In this document: positions 31,284 to 39,439 of the stretch, one piece after another
Layout: each line of letters opens with the position of its first letter
Position numbering within the stretch: the stretch's first letter is position 1
From: Mycobacterium sp. E796
Lineage (GTDB): Bacteria > Actinomycetota > Actinomycetes > Mycobacteriales > Mycobacteriaceae
DNA length: 40,392 bases
Assembly: GCF_001672815.1 (NCBI RefSeq)
Contig: NZ_LZKK01000040.1
Coordinates: forward strand, 1-40,392
Direction of reading: 5' to 3'
Notes under the pieces: model-generated
What the model was told of the DNA's origin: nothing
Seen by the model: only the letters and a program-made list of their open reading frames with translations
Database searches by the model: none
Position numbers and translations under genes: made by a program

Positions 31284-32051
31284 TCAATTGCGGCCGGCCA
31301 TAACGCCGCCGTCGACGTTGAGAATCGCGCCAGTGACCCAACTCGCGTCATCAGACAACAGATACGTCACCGCGTTGGAGACGTCGGCCGTGGTGCCGAC
31401 TCGCCCCAACGGATGAAACGGCGCGAAAGTGTCAAGCGTGGCGTCGATCTCGTCCTTGGGGACCCACCTCTCAAGAGCCGGGGTCTTCACCGCGGCCGGT
31501 GCCACCGCGTTGACGCGGATCTTGTGCCCGGCAAGCTCAATGGCCAGGTTATGGGTCAGCGCATGCAGCCCTGCTTTTTGCATCGAGTGGCCGCACGATG
31601 GGGTGACTCCGATCGCCTGATGCGCCCACATGCTGCCGATGTTGACGATGGCCCCACCCTCACCGCGGGCGATCATGCCCTCGACGACGGTCTGCGTCAG
31701 GAAGAACAGCCCATAGTTGAGATCCATGTACGAGTCGTAATCCTGCGCGTCGTACGCGAGAAACGGCTTGGGGATGAAGAATCCCGCCGCATTCACCAGC
31801 AGTGTCGCCTTGCCGTGCTGCTCAGAAAGCGCCCGCTGCACATCCGCAACCGCGGCGCGGTCCGTCAGCTCGGCAGCGATGCCCCAGGCATGGCCACGCC
31901 GGCTCAGCTCAGCGACGGTGTCGTCGACACGCTCTTTCGACAGGCCGACGATCACCGCGCTCCCGCCGTGATCGATGATGTCGATTGCAACCTGTCGGCC
32001 CATGCCGGCACTGCCGCCGATAACAATGACCTTCTTGCCCTCAAAATGCAT
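31284..32051 (-). CDS. Short-chain dehydrogenase-like protein with Tyr-to-His active-site change
   Basis: This 255-residue SDR has the coenzyme motif IGGSAGMG (11-18), LVNAAG (85-90), catalytic-type S140 and K159, and the C-terminal VTGAILNVDGGV. The residue that should be the catalytic Tyr of YxxxK is H155 (HSMQK), encoded by CAC at 31589-31587. A single base change would restore TAC. The Ser-to-His distance is also longer than usual by about two residues. The enzyme may use another acid, or may act as a structural or inactive relative. A composite operator lies 113-155 bp upstream. It is likely the first gene of the downstream half of the cassette. Confidence 0.88.
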   Translation of the reverse strand: MHFEGKKVIVIGGSAGMGRQVAIDIIDHGGSAVIVGLSKERVDDTVAELSRRGHAWGIAAELTDRAAVADVQRALSEQHGKATLLVNAAGFFIPKPFLAYDAQDYDSYMDLNYGLFFLTQTVVEGMIARGEGGAIVNIGSMWAHQAIGVTPSCGHSMQKAGLHALTHNLAIELAGHKIRVNAVAPAAVKTPALERWVPKDEIDATLDTFAPFHPLGRVGTTADVSNAVTYLLSDDASWVTGAILNVDGGVMAGRN

Positions 32052-32163
32052 GTGCGGGTTGCCTTCCTAGCTTGTGCTGACTGCTCCGGCTGGACTTGCG
32101 GGGCACCCGCGAACGGTCCGACGATCCGGCATGTACCTGGTCCTAACGAGATTGCGCCCCCGC

Positions 32164-32206
32164 GGGGTGAGCTGTCATCACCCCAATCCCCCCTTCACCC
32201 GGGTGA
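32164..32206 (-). promoter_or_regulatory. Composite dyad operator, copy 1 (upstream of the SDR gene)
   Basis: A perfect inverted repeat GGGGTGA / TCACCCC (32164-32170 and 32178-32184, 7-bp spacer) is followed 10 bp later by the perfect palindrome TCACCCGGGTGA (32195-32206). The same pair with the same spacing occurs upstream of the NTF2-like gene (33626-33668). It sits in the 166-bp gap between the LLM and SDR genes. A shared dimeric regulator is likely. Confidence 0.6.
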
Positions 32207-32217
32207 GTGCTCGGGGA

Positions 32218-33135
32218 TCAGAGCGAGGCTGCAAGGGCCCACAGCTCGTCGGCCTTGGCGGCGTCCGCCCAGGCCAGCGCGGTCACCACCACGTCCGTCG
32301 CACCGGCGTTCAGATAGCTCTGAAGCCGCCGCTTGACCGTTGCCGCTGAACCCACTGCGGCGATGTCTACCGCGCGAGCCACGCGCTCTCGCGCAATCAC
32401 CTTCCGATATGACGGAATCGCCTCGTAGAAACTCAACCTGTCGGCAGTGAAATCCTTCGCCGCATCGACGTCGTCCGACACGACCGCGGGGACCTGCGCG
32501 ATGATCTTTGGTTTCGGCCGTCCAGCGTCGGCCGCCGACTTCGCGATGGCCGGTTCGATGAACTCTGCGATTGTCCGCGGGCCGGCAAGGTACGGCAGGG
32601 TGCCGTCGGCCAGCTCGCCGGTGACCTGCAACGCCTTCGGGCCCATCGCGGCCACGTATACCGGGACGGGCGTGCCCCCGGCGACCCGTACTGGCCATCC
32701 CGGGTGCGCGCTGATTTCGTCGCCGTTGAAGTACACAGCTCCGGTATCGAAGATGGATCTCAGCACCGTCAAGTGCTCGCGAAGGCGCGTGACCGTATTG
32801 GGCCACTGCGTCCCGAAGGCCTGCCGCTCCGGCTCATGCGCGCCCAATCCGAGCCCGAGACTGAAGTTGCCGTGCGAGGCGGCCTGCGCCGTCTGCGCCT
32901 GCGACGCGACGATCAGCGGGTGACGCGGGTTGATCGGCACCGCCGACGTGCCGACGCCGAGCCCGGGTACGGCCGCGCCGATAAAAGCGGCGAGGGCGAT
33001 CGCGTCGTAATCGAATTGCTGGCCCAGCCAGATCTGGCGGACGCCGAGTGAAAACGCCCGGCTGGCCTGCGCCACCATGTCATCGACGACATTGGTCGCT
33101 TTTGGGTTGGGAAATAACACGATTCCAGTCGGCAT
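32218..33135 (-). CDS. LLM-class F420-dependent oxidoreductase
   Basis: This 305-residue TIM-barrel luciferase-like oxidoreductase has the core patterns MPTGIVLFPNPKATNVVDDMV, GVRQIWLGQQFDYDAIALAAFIG, NFSLGLGLGAHEPERQAFG and VPVYVAAMGPKALQVTGELADGTLPYL. Mycobacteria use coenzyme F420 in most members of this family; substrates are diverse, and none can be predicted here. Start 33135 (MPTGIV) is preceded by GAAGGGAAGCAGC; an upstream frame is longer but lacks support and would overlap the previous gene's end. It follows the NTF2-like gene by 40 bp. Confidence 0.9.
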   Translation of the reverse strand: MPTGIVLFPNPKATNVVDDMVAQASRAFSLGVRQIWLGQQFDYDAIALAAFIGAAVPGLGVGTSAVPINPRHPLIVASQAQTAQAASHGNFSLGLGLGAHEPERQAFGTQWPNTVTRLREHLTVLRSIFDTGAVYFNGDEISAHPGWPVRVAGGTPVPVYVAAMGPKALQVTGELADGTLPYLAGPRTIAEFIEPAIAKSAADAGRPKPKIIAQVPAVVSDDVDAAKDFTADRLSFYEAIPSYRKVIARERVARAVDIAAVGSAATVKRRLQSYLNAGATDVVVTALAWADAAKADELWALAASL

Positions 33136-33175
33136 GCTGCTTCCCTTCACAGGCCGAAGGTGGCTGTGGCGCGGG

Positions 33176-33556
33176 TTAAGCCCCCGGAGCAATCGCACAG
33201 GCCGCGACACAAACCCAGCTGCCATCACGCTTCTGATATGTGTCCGTGTACAGAGCTTCTTGCTCCGCTCCGTCGGCAAGCATGGTGTATGTCGCGCGGG
33301 CGTGGATCAGCGCAACGTCACTGAGGATGCGGATGTTGACGTCGTGCACCGCGAGATCCTTGAAGGGACGTGGCTTAGCGATGTATTCGAGAAACTCCTC
33401 GCGGTTCCGGGTGACGCCCGGAGTCTGCACAATGAAGTCCTCGGCGAGGAACTCGCTGAAGCGCTTGACATCGTTGAACTGGTCGGAGTGGACGTAATCC
33501 TCGTTGAGCTGCTCGAGGGTCGCCAGATCTTCCGCGGACTGCTTGGTGTCGTTCAT
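33176..33556 (-). CDS. NTF2-like (SnoaL/DUF4440-type) small protein
   Basis: This 126-residue protein has the curved-sheet NTF2-like pattern: LEQLNEDYVHSDQFNDVKRFSEFLAEDFIVQTPG, REEFLEYIAKPRPFKDLAVHDVNIRILSDVALIHARATYTM, and YTDTYQKRDGSWVCVAACA. Relatives are small isomerases, cyclases or ligand-binding proteins. It is the first gene of the cassette, read from the minus strand, with a composite operator 70-112 bp upstream. A plain GGAGGGACGCG ribosome site precedes the ATG at 33556. Precise function unknown. Confidence 0.85.
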   Translation of the reverse strand: MNDTKQSAEDLATLEQLNEDYVHSDQFNDVKRFSEFLAEDFIVQTPGVTRNREEFLEYIAKPRPFKDLAVHDVNIRILSDVALIHARATYTMLADGAEQEALYTDTYQKRDGSWVCVAACAIAPGA

Positions 33557-33625
33557 TTATCGCGTCCCTCCTCGAAGCCGTTCGTACCGCCTGGGCCTTG
33601 TTGCCCCCCGAGATTGCAGCCACGA

Positions 33626-33668
33626 GGGATGAGCCGTCATCACCCCGACCACATATTCACCCGGGTGA
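33626..33668 (-). promoter_or_regulatory. Composite dyad operator, copy 2 (upstream of the NTF2-like gene)
   Basis: GGGATGA / TCACCCC (33626-33632 and 33640-33646, one mismatch, 7-bp spacer) is followed 10 bp later by TCACCCGGGTGA (33657-33668). Spacing and order are identical to copy 1 at 32164-32206, and similarity extends to a shared GAGATTGC on the gene side of both copies. It lies 70-112 bp upstream of the first cassette gene. Confidence 0.6.
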
Positions 33669-33790
33669 GTGATGTCGCCGGGCAAGCCAATTCGGGATTC
33701 TGTACCTCACGCGTCAGAGGTGAAGTACGTTGCTGCGTGGCGGAGTCGGTGTGTGCGGGTCGCCGGCGATGAGCACTCCGGCGCCGTAGC

Positions 33791-33804
33791 GGACTAGTTA
33801 GTCC
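33791..33804. promoter_or_regulatory. GGACTA-GT-TAGTCC palindrome
   Basis: A perfect 14-bp palindrome, GGACTAGTTAGTCC, 162 bp upstream of the PE_PGRS start. It shares the GGAC-N6-GTCC frame and TAGTCC half with the two palindromes in the TetR region (36742-36755, 36995-37008). It may be bound by the TetR encoded at 35863-36516. Confidence 0.4.
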
Positions 33805-33965
33805 ATTTTTAGCCCTGCTGAGATGTTTCCCACTGTGTGAGAACATGTTCCATGGATGCGTCGTTGACTCGTGGACTGTAAGGTCCACATGTGGGACGGA
33901 CTGTTTGACCGTTCAAGACCACACACACGGCCGGATGACGTCGGCCAGTCGAGGAGAGTTCTGCT

Positions 33966-35621
33966 ATGTCGTTCATGTCCATCACGCCGGATCTGGTTGC
34001 GAATGCTGCTGAGGATCTGGCGAGCGTCCATTCGTCGCTAGCCGAGGCAACTTCGGCCGTCGCCGCTCCGACGACTGGCCTTCTGGCAGCGGGTAAGGAC
34101 GAGGTGTCGCTGGCGGTGGCTTCCCTTTTCAGTGGGTTCGGCCAGGATTTCCAGGCTCTCAGCGCCCGGGCGCAGGGTTTTCACGCCGAATTTGTCAGCT
34201 TGATGAAACAGGGTGCTGCCGCGTACCTCGGCACCGAGGCGGCCAACGCCTCACCACTGCAGACGCTGGAGCAAGACGTGCTGAGTGCGATCAACGCGCC
34301 CACCGAAACGTTGGTGGGCCGCCCGCTGATCGGCAACGGCACCAACGGGGCGTCGGGTACCGGGCAGGCCGGTGGGGCCGGCGGATTGTTGATCGGTAAC
34401 GGCGGGAACGGCGGCTCTGGCGCTGCCGGCCAGACCGGAGGGGCCGGCGGCGCCGCTGGGCTGATCGGCAACGGCGGCATCGGCGGCGCCGGAGGTGCGG
34501 GCGCCGCGGGCGGCGCGGGCGGCACCGGGGGGTTCCTGCTCGGTAACGGTGGCGCCGGCGGGCTTGGCGGCACCGGGGGCGGGGTCGGTGGCGTCGGCGG
34601 CAACGCGATGCTGCTCGGCAACGGCGGCGCGGGAGGGCTTGGCGGGGCTGCCGTCGGCGCGGGTGACGGCGGCGCCGGCGGCGCCGGCGGTACGGGCGGG
34701 CTGCTGGTGGGCGCCGGCGGTAACGGCGGCGTCGGCGGGGCCGCGACCACTGGGGTTGCCGGCGCCGGCGGAGCCGGCGGCAACGCGAACGGATTGTTCG
34801 CGAGCTTCGGAGGTGACGGTGGGACAGGCGGCGCGGCCACCACGGGAACCGGTGGGGTCGGCGGCGTCGGCGGCGACGGCTTCGCGCGAGGCCCATTCGG
34901 CTTGGATATCGCGAGCGGCGGGACCGGCGGAGCCGGCGGCGCCGCAATGAGTGGGATCGCCGGGACCGGTGGCGCCGGCGGCTCGGGCGCGGCGGCGGGC
35001 CTGATCGGAATGGACCTCGTCGGCGGTGGGGCGGGCGGGGCCGGCGGTGCCGTCACCACCGGGGTGGCCGGCGCCGGCGGTCTCGGGGGCAATGCGGTCG
35101 CGCCCGCCCTAATTGGATTTGGCGGCGCTATCGGCGGGGCCGGAGGAGTTGGCGGCGCGGCCACAGGTGCAACGGGTATCGCTGGTGCCGGCGGCACTGG
35201 CGGCATGGGCCTGTCCACGACCGTCGCCCAGGGCGGAGCCGGCGGGGCGGGCGGTGCCTCGAGCTTCGGCACCGGCGGTGATGGCGGCACCGGAGGCCTC
35301 GGCGCCGGCGCCCTGGCCGGCATGGGCGGCCAGGGCGGCCAGGGCGGGGCTGCTGACATGGGCGCCGGTGGCACGGGTGGCACTGGCGGCAGCGGCCTCG
35401 GTCTCCTCGGCGTGGGCGGCGACGGTGGCAACGCCGGCTCCGGCATCGGTGTTGCCAACGGGGGCAATGGCGGCAACGCCTCGGGTGTCCTGGACGGCAC
35501 TCCCGAGACGTCGATAATCGGTTTCGGCGGCCATGGCGGCAATGGAATCAACGGCGGGACAGGCGGCACCGGCGGGAACGGCGGCATGTTCGGAGCCCCG
35601 GGAACCGACGGGATGTCCTAG
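33966..35621 (+). CDS. PE_PGRS family protein (long)
   Basis: This 551-residue protein has a PE domain (about 1-98; MSFMSITPDLVANAAEDLASVHS, ending AYLGTEAANASPL with the YxxxE signature), the GRPLIGNG junction, and about 430 residues of GGAGG/GGTGG/GGNGG repeats with interspersed TGVAGAGG units. Like its kind it should be an ESX-5 substrate at the cell surface. The junction DNA (34316-34339) is identical over 24 bp to that of the other PE_PGRS gene (26161-26184). No H37Rv counterpart can be assigned. A strong hairpin follows 22 bp after the stop. Confidence 0.94.
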   Translation: MSFMSITPDLVANAAEDLASVHSSLAEATSAVAAPTTGLLAAGKDEVSLAVASLFSGFGQDFQALSARAQGFHAEFVSLMKQGAAAYLGTEAANASPLQTLEQDVLSAINAPTETLVGRPLIGNGTNGASGTGQAGGAGGLLIGNGGNGGSGAAGQTGGAGGAAGLIGNGGIGGAGGAGAAGGAGGTGGFLLGNGGAGGLGGTGGGVGGVGGNAMLLGNGGAGGLGGAAVGAGDGGAGGAGGTGGLLVGAGGNGGVGGAATTGVAGAGGAGGNANGLFASFGGDGGTGGAATTGTGGVGGVGGDGFARGPFGLDIASGGTGGAGGAAMSGIAGTGGAGGSGAAAGLIGMDLVGGGAGGAGGAVTTGVAGAGGLGGNAVAPALIGFGGAIGGAGGVGGAATGATGIAGAGGTGGMGLSTTVAQGGAGGAGGASSFGTGGDGGTGGLGAGALAGMGGQGGQGGAADMGAGGTGGTGGSGLGLLGVGGDGGNAGSGIGVANGGNGGNASGVLDGTPETSIIGFGGHGGNGINGGTGGTGGNGGMFGAPGTDGMS

Positions 35622-35642
35622 CGCCGAGCGGCCCCAATCCAA

Positions 35643-35695
35643 CTGCGGTGCACAGCATCTCATCCACGATGCAGTCGGGGTGCTGTGCACCGCAG
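35643..35695. terminator. Strong hairpin after the PE_PGRS gene
   Basis: Perfect 15-bp arms (35643-35657, CTGCGGTGCACAGCA; 35681-35695) flank a 23-base loop, starting 22 bp after the PE_PGRS stop. No T-run follows. It is most likely a terminator-type hairpin. The remaining gap to the TetR gene at 35863 shows nothing else. Confidence 0.55.
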
Positions 35696-35862
35696 GCTTA
35701 AGCCGAGTCGCTTGACGAATTAAGCGAGAGACCGGGAAAGTTGGTGACGGTTGGTACCGAAAGACGTCAAGCAGCAAGTAGTGGTCGCCGACGAAGAGGA
35801 CACCTACGCTGGTGTCGCACACCGCGGCGGCTGACAGTGACCCGGCGAAGCCGTGGCCGATG

Positions 35863-36516
35863 TCACGACTTGCGCCGTGCGCGGTCAGGTTGGTTTGTCA
35901 GGCTGTCGATGTGGGCGAGCGCCATGTCCAGTGCGGTGGCCATCGCCGTGACGTCATGGTTGGCCTGGGCCAGCAGGTAGCCGCCCTGCAGGGCGGCCAG
36001 CAAGCCGGTGGCCAGGGCGTCTGGGTCGGCCGTCGCAGCGAGGGTATCGTCCTCTTGCATACGCCTCAGGCCGTCGGCTAGCAGTCCTTTCCAGCTGGCG
36101 AAGTAGTGAGACAGCGCGGCGCGGGCCTGTTCGTCTTGGTCGGATATTTCGATTGCCATAGATCCCAGCGCGCAGCCGTAGGCGCCGCCCTGCAACGCCG
36201 CGCCTTGCACCAGGGCATCGCGCCAGCGGCGCAGGCCGCGCATCGATTTCAACCGTTGCAGCCTTTGCTCTTCGCGAGCCAACACCTGCGCGGCCCGATA
36301 GGCCAGCACTGCCCGAATTAATTCAGGCTTGCCTGCGAAGTGTTGGTATAGCTGAGATTTGCTCGTGGCGGTGGCCTCGCGGACATCGTCGAGGGTGACC
36401 GCGTTGACGCCGCGCACATACATCAAATCCGCAGCCGCCGCAATGATCCGGTCTCGCGTGGCCGCTCCGCGTGCTGTGATACGTCGCGCGCGGTTGGAAA
36501 GTTCACTCTGGCCCAC
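35863..36516 (-). CDS. TetR-family regulator with SKSQLY-type recognition helix
   Basis: This 217-residue repressor, from the GTG at 36516 (VGQSELSNRARRITARGAATRDRIIAAAADLM), has a clear HTH with recognition part DDVREATATSKSQLYQHFAGKPELI and a ligand domain with GLRRWRDAL, ALQGGAYGCALGSMA and LATGLLAALQGGYLLAQA. The longer reading frame upstream (to 36684) lacks a good start and is compositionally odd. It converges with the long PE_PGRS gene. A decayed paralogue lies divergently at 37095-37721. Palindromes in the 580-bp gap between them are candidate operators for this protein. Confidence 0.9.
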   Translation of the reverse strand: MGQSELSNRARRITARGAATRDRIIAAAADLMYVRGVNAVTLDDVREATATSKSQLYQHFAGKPELIRAVLAYRAAQVLAREEQRLQRLKSMRGLRRWRDALVQGAALQGGAYGCALGSMAIEISDQDEQARAALSHYFASWKGLLADGLRRMQEDDTLAATADPDALATGLLAALQGGYLLAQANHDVTAMATALDMALAHIDSLTNQPDRARRKS

Positions 36517-37094
36517 GGTGCCAGCAGCTTGCCGACTCCGGCCCCCCGCGTCAAGACGCGCTGGCGCCCGCCGCTGCGCAACGCCGCCGCCAAACTTTGA
36601 GTAGGGCTGGGCACCATGCCTGCCTGTGCGCGCGCTCATCGCTGCCTGGTCTGCACCTCGCCTAACCACGATTCGCCCTCGCAACCACTACGCGGCAGCC
36701 ATCGCGGTGCCGTCCCGCCCTAACACGATACCTGCTTGTGCGGACCTTATAGTCCTCATGTCCGCCGTGTTCCGACCGGCGGACACATTCGCCTCCCCCG
36801 CCGACGAGGTCCGCGGGGCGCAGAACTATCGGTCTATTTAGACCACTCTGTAGCGTCGCACCGGTGACTCCAAGCTGCTGGCGCGACAGCGACCGACGTG
36901 TGGAGAATCCAGCGTAACAAGCTGATCCGGCACGAATCGCTTCCGAAACCTAACGTTGGCGTGGCCCGCGGGCGCTGGCCAAGGACTATCTTTAGGACGA
37001 TATAGTCCTTTGTAGAGAGGGTGAGGGACTACGCGCGCGATACAGCTATGACGGAGATAGCGGATGAGACTACGCAGCCGCTTCGCGGAAGTCG
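36517..37094. other. 578-bp region between the two TetR genes
   Basis: No reliable gene; only a doubtful 27-codon frame from ATG 36758. The region holds several palindromes: GGACCTTATAGTCC (36742-36755), an 8-bp inverted repeat TGTCCGCC / GGCGGACA (36759-36766 and 36778-36785), GGTCTATTTAGACC (36831-36844) and GGACGATATAGTCC (36995-37008). Confidence 0.5.
36742..37008 (+). promoter_or_regulatory. Palindromic operators overlapping TATAGT -10 boxes
   Basis: GGACCTTATAGTCC (36742-36755) and GGACGATATAGTCC (36995-37008) share GGAC-N2-TATAGTCC. Each contains a plus-strand TATAGT that fits a mycobacterial -10 element, so a bound repressor would block the promoter. GGTCTATTTAGACC lies between them (36831-36844). 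A further half, GGACTA, is at 36983-36988. The related GGACTAGTTAGTCC is at 33791-33804. Confidence 0.45.
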
Positions 37095-37721
37095 ATGCCG
37101 CGGAGATCCCGGCCATGCCGCACTGCCTGCCTGCGCCGCGCCGGCCCACCACGGTCCTGCGGTCTGGACGCGTCGACCGACATGCGGCGGACCTGCGGCT
37201 CGCAAGCAGCAATCACGGCGCGCATCCTACGTGGCGGTGGGTGCAAATCAGGGCGCTACCAACAATTCTGCGACGAGGAAGACTTAGTGCGTTCGGTCTT
37301 AAATGAGCAAGCCCAGGCACTGCTGCGTCAACAGCGCTGCGAATTGCAAGCGGTTACCAGCGTGGCGGACCTTGAGCGCTGGCGCGACCGCTTGGTCACT
37401 GCCAACGCGCGGCGCGGCGGCGCGTTCGGTTGCGTGTTGGGCAGTATGGTCTCGCGGCTGGCCGACCGCGACGAGCGCTGTCGGCTGCTGCTGGCCGGCT
37501 ATTTCGCCGAGTGGCAGCGCCTTGTCGCGGCCGCGCTGCGCCGTCTGCAGACCTGCGGTGAACTGGCGCGCGACGCTAATCCCGAAGAACTGGCGACCGG
37601 GCTGATCGCCGCGCTTCAAGGCGGGTATGTGCTGAGCCAGGCTAGCCACGACGTCGACGATATGGCTGCAGCCATCGACGTAGCGCTCAGCCGCATCCGG
37701 TCCTATGTGATCGCCGAGTAA
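37095..37721 (+). pseudogene. TetR-family remnant lacking the DNA-binding domain
   Basis: The C-terminal part (about 37245-37721) matches the intact TetR at 35863-36516: RWRDRLV, RGGAFGCVLGSMVSRLADRD, LATGLIAALQGGYVLSQASHDVDDMAAAIDVALS. Only the end of the recognition helix is readable (CKSGRYQQFCDEEDLVR against TSKSQLYQHF..KPELIR). Upstream the expected helix-turn-helix is missing from all three frames, where it is replaced by Arg/Pro/Ala-rich sequence with no domain, so the gene is probably broken. A GTG near 37287 could still give a ligand-domain-only protein. A palindrome with a -10 box lies about 90 bp upstream of 37095. Confidence 0.6.
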
Positions 37722-37911
37722 TCGACCACGCTTTGACCGGGTGCGCAATGCGCCGCCTCACCGGAGGCGTCGAACCAAGAAGTACGCCAATGCTTTCGTA
37801 GATCGCGGTCGTCGTCCCCTAGGGGGGCTCGGGCTTCGGCACACCGCCGGGTGCCCGCCGGACCCGGTTGCAGTATTTCTCGCCATTACCGTTCGCCAAG
37901 CGGGTGAACGA

Positions 37912-39393
37912 TTAGTTCGGAGTGGACGGTTCGGTCGCGACCGAGGCGCTGCTGGCCAAGCAGGGTTGCGCACCGGGCCGGTCGCGGCACAACGCCGCGA
38001 TCTCGCAGGGCACCTGCTGGCGCCCGACAGGCCGATTGGTTATCAACAGCGCGGCGCACAACGCACCTAGGGCGAACAATGCGGCGCTCACCTCCAACGC
38101 GCGGGCGAATCCGGGCGCGCTCGCCGCACCAACACTGATCAGGCCTATGGATCCGGTCGACATCAGCGCGGCCAGCCGCGAGACGGCGTTGTTGATCGCC
38201 GAACCCAGGCCGCTGTGTTCAATCGGCACCGACGCCAGTGTCACCGATGTGAGCGGTGTGATCGTCGCCACCAGCCCAATTGCCAACACGGTCATCCCCG
38301 GTACCAGATCGGTGAGCGCGTGGAACCCGTTGGCTTTCGGGCGGATCAGCAGCAGGCCGACCGCCGCCAACCCGGGTCCGACGATGAGGAACGTACGCGG
38401 CCCCACCCGCGCGGCAGTTCGGCCGACGTGCCGGGCCAGCACAAACGATAGCGCCGGGATTGGCAGGGTGGCCAGCCCGGCCATGGTGGCTGAATATCCG
38501 CCGATTTCTTGGGTGTAGAGGGCTACGGCCAGCGATCCCAGTGTCAACCCGCCGTAGACCAATGCAGTGACGAGGTTGCCGACGGCGAAGTTGCGAAAGG
38601 TGAACAGCGGCAACGGAAGCATTGGATGCCTGCTGCGGTGCTGCCATGTCACGAAGCCAACCAGCGCGGCGATCCCGATCACCGCTGGTGTGATGACCAT
38701 TGGGTCGGTCCAGCCATCGCGTTGCGCTTCGATCAATGCGTACACGGTCGCCGCCGGCCCTGCCACCGAGAGGCCCAGCCCGGCGATATCTATGCGCGCT
38801 CCTTCGACCCGCCCCGACATCGGGCACAGCCAGAACGTCAGCGCATATCCGACCGCCATCGGTATCGCCGACAACACGAATATCCAACGCCAGCCTAGGA
38901 AGTCAACGCAAATTCCGCCCAATAGCGGCCCCAACGCGAAGGCGATGCCCGTCCACCCGGTCCACAAGCCGATCGCGGCGGCCCGGTGGGCTTTGTCGAA
39001 CACCGTGTTGATGAGCGCCAGGGATCCCGGCACGAGGAACGCCGCACCCAGGCCCTGAATGAGGCGCGCCGTGATCAGCATCGCCGGCGAGGCGGCGGCT
39101 GCTGCCAGCACAGAGCCCGAACCGAAAGCCAACAGCCCGAACCGCATCACGGGAACGCGGCCGAACAGATCCGAGATGGACCCGCCGGGCAGAATCGCGG
39201 CCACCGTCGCGAGCAGGTAGCCGTCGACAATCCATTGCTGCAGCGCCAGGCCACCGCCGAGGTCGTGCTCGGTGGCCGGCAAAGCCAGGTTGATCACCGT
39301 GGAGTCGAGGAACGCGACCATCGACACCATAACCGCGACCACCATCGCACGGCTGGTCGGTGCCGCGTCGCGCAATATCACTGCGCGGGCCAT
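37912..39393 (-). CDS. DHA2-type MFS multidrug efflux transporter
   Basis: This 493-residue membrane protein has about 14 segments. The N-terminus VAFLDSTVINLALPATEHDLGGG contains the DHA2 drug-antiporter motif (LDxTVxNVALP type, with LDST); WIVDGYLLATVAAILPGGSISDLFGRVPVMR carries motif A; and motif C-like GPLLGG is in helix 5. Relatives export drugs or toxic organic compounds. ATG 39393 is chosen; a TTG at 39402 would add three residues. It follows the 47-residue gene by 46 bp and a nitroreductase before that, all minus strand, suggesting a detoxification unit. The last 35 residues are cytoplasmic and polar. Confidence 0.92.
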   Translation of the reverse strand: MARAVILRDAAPTSRAMVVAVMVSMVAFLDSTVINLALPATEHDLGGGLALQQWIVDGYLLATVAAILPGGSISDLFGRVPVMRFGLLAFGSGSVLAAAAASPAMLITARLIQGLGAAFLVPGSLALINTVFDKAHRAAAIGLWTGWTGIAFALGPLLGGICVDFLGWRWIFVLSAIPMAVGYALTFWLCPMSGRVEGARIDIAGLGLSVAGPAATVYALIEAQRDGWTDPMVITPAVIGIAALVGFVTWQHRSRHPMLPLPLFTFRNFAVGNLVTALVYGGLTLGSLAVALYTQEIGGYSATMAGLATLPIPALSFVLARHVGRTAARVGPRTFLIVGPGLAAVGLLLIRPKANGFHALTDLVPGMTVLAIGLVATITPLTSVTLASVPIEHSGLGSAINNAVSRLAALMSTGSIGLISVGAASAPGFARALEVSAALFALGALCAALLITNRPVGRQQVPCEIAALCRDRPGAQPCLASSASVATEPSTPN

Positions 39394-39439
39394 TCGACGC
39401 AAACCGACGACCGGGCGCCAAACCCGTTGCGTACGCCGG

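Larger units (their letters stand above)
33557..33965. other. 409-bp intergenic region between the NTF2-like and PE_PGRS genes
   Basis: No convincing gene is present. It holds the composite operator copy 2 at 33626-33668 and the palindromes GGACTAGTTAGTCC (33791-33804), GAACATGTTC (33841-33850) and GTGGAC-N6-GTCCAC (33871-33888). These would serve the divergent cassette and PE_PGRS promoters. The PE_PGRS ATG has a GAGGAGAG ribosome-binding site. Confidence 0.5.

Noticed and set aside
32164..33668. Operator pair considered as an insertion-element terminal repeat
   Set aside because: Both copies have the same orientation and lie at promoter distances from genes, and no transposase is present.
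33640..33888. An 82-residue minus-strand frame upstream of the PE_PGRS gene
   Set aside because: It covers several palindromes and has no family resemblance or ribosome-binding site.
33966..35621. Long open frames on the opposite strand of the PE_PGRS gene (for example 34181-35587, minus)
   Set aside because: They are Pro/Ala-rich mirror images of Gly-rich repeats in high-GC DNA, with no domain or ribosome-binding site.
36758..36841. A 27-codon frame starting near a TATAGT box
   Set aside because: It is short, ends in a palindrome and has no ribosome-binding site; more likely part of operator DNA.
37818..37830. CCCCTAGGGG palindrome downstream of the TetR remnant
   Set aside because: Too short and isolated to interpret; no second copy was seen.
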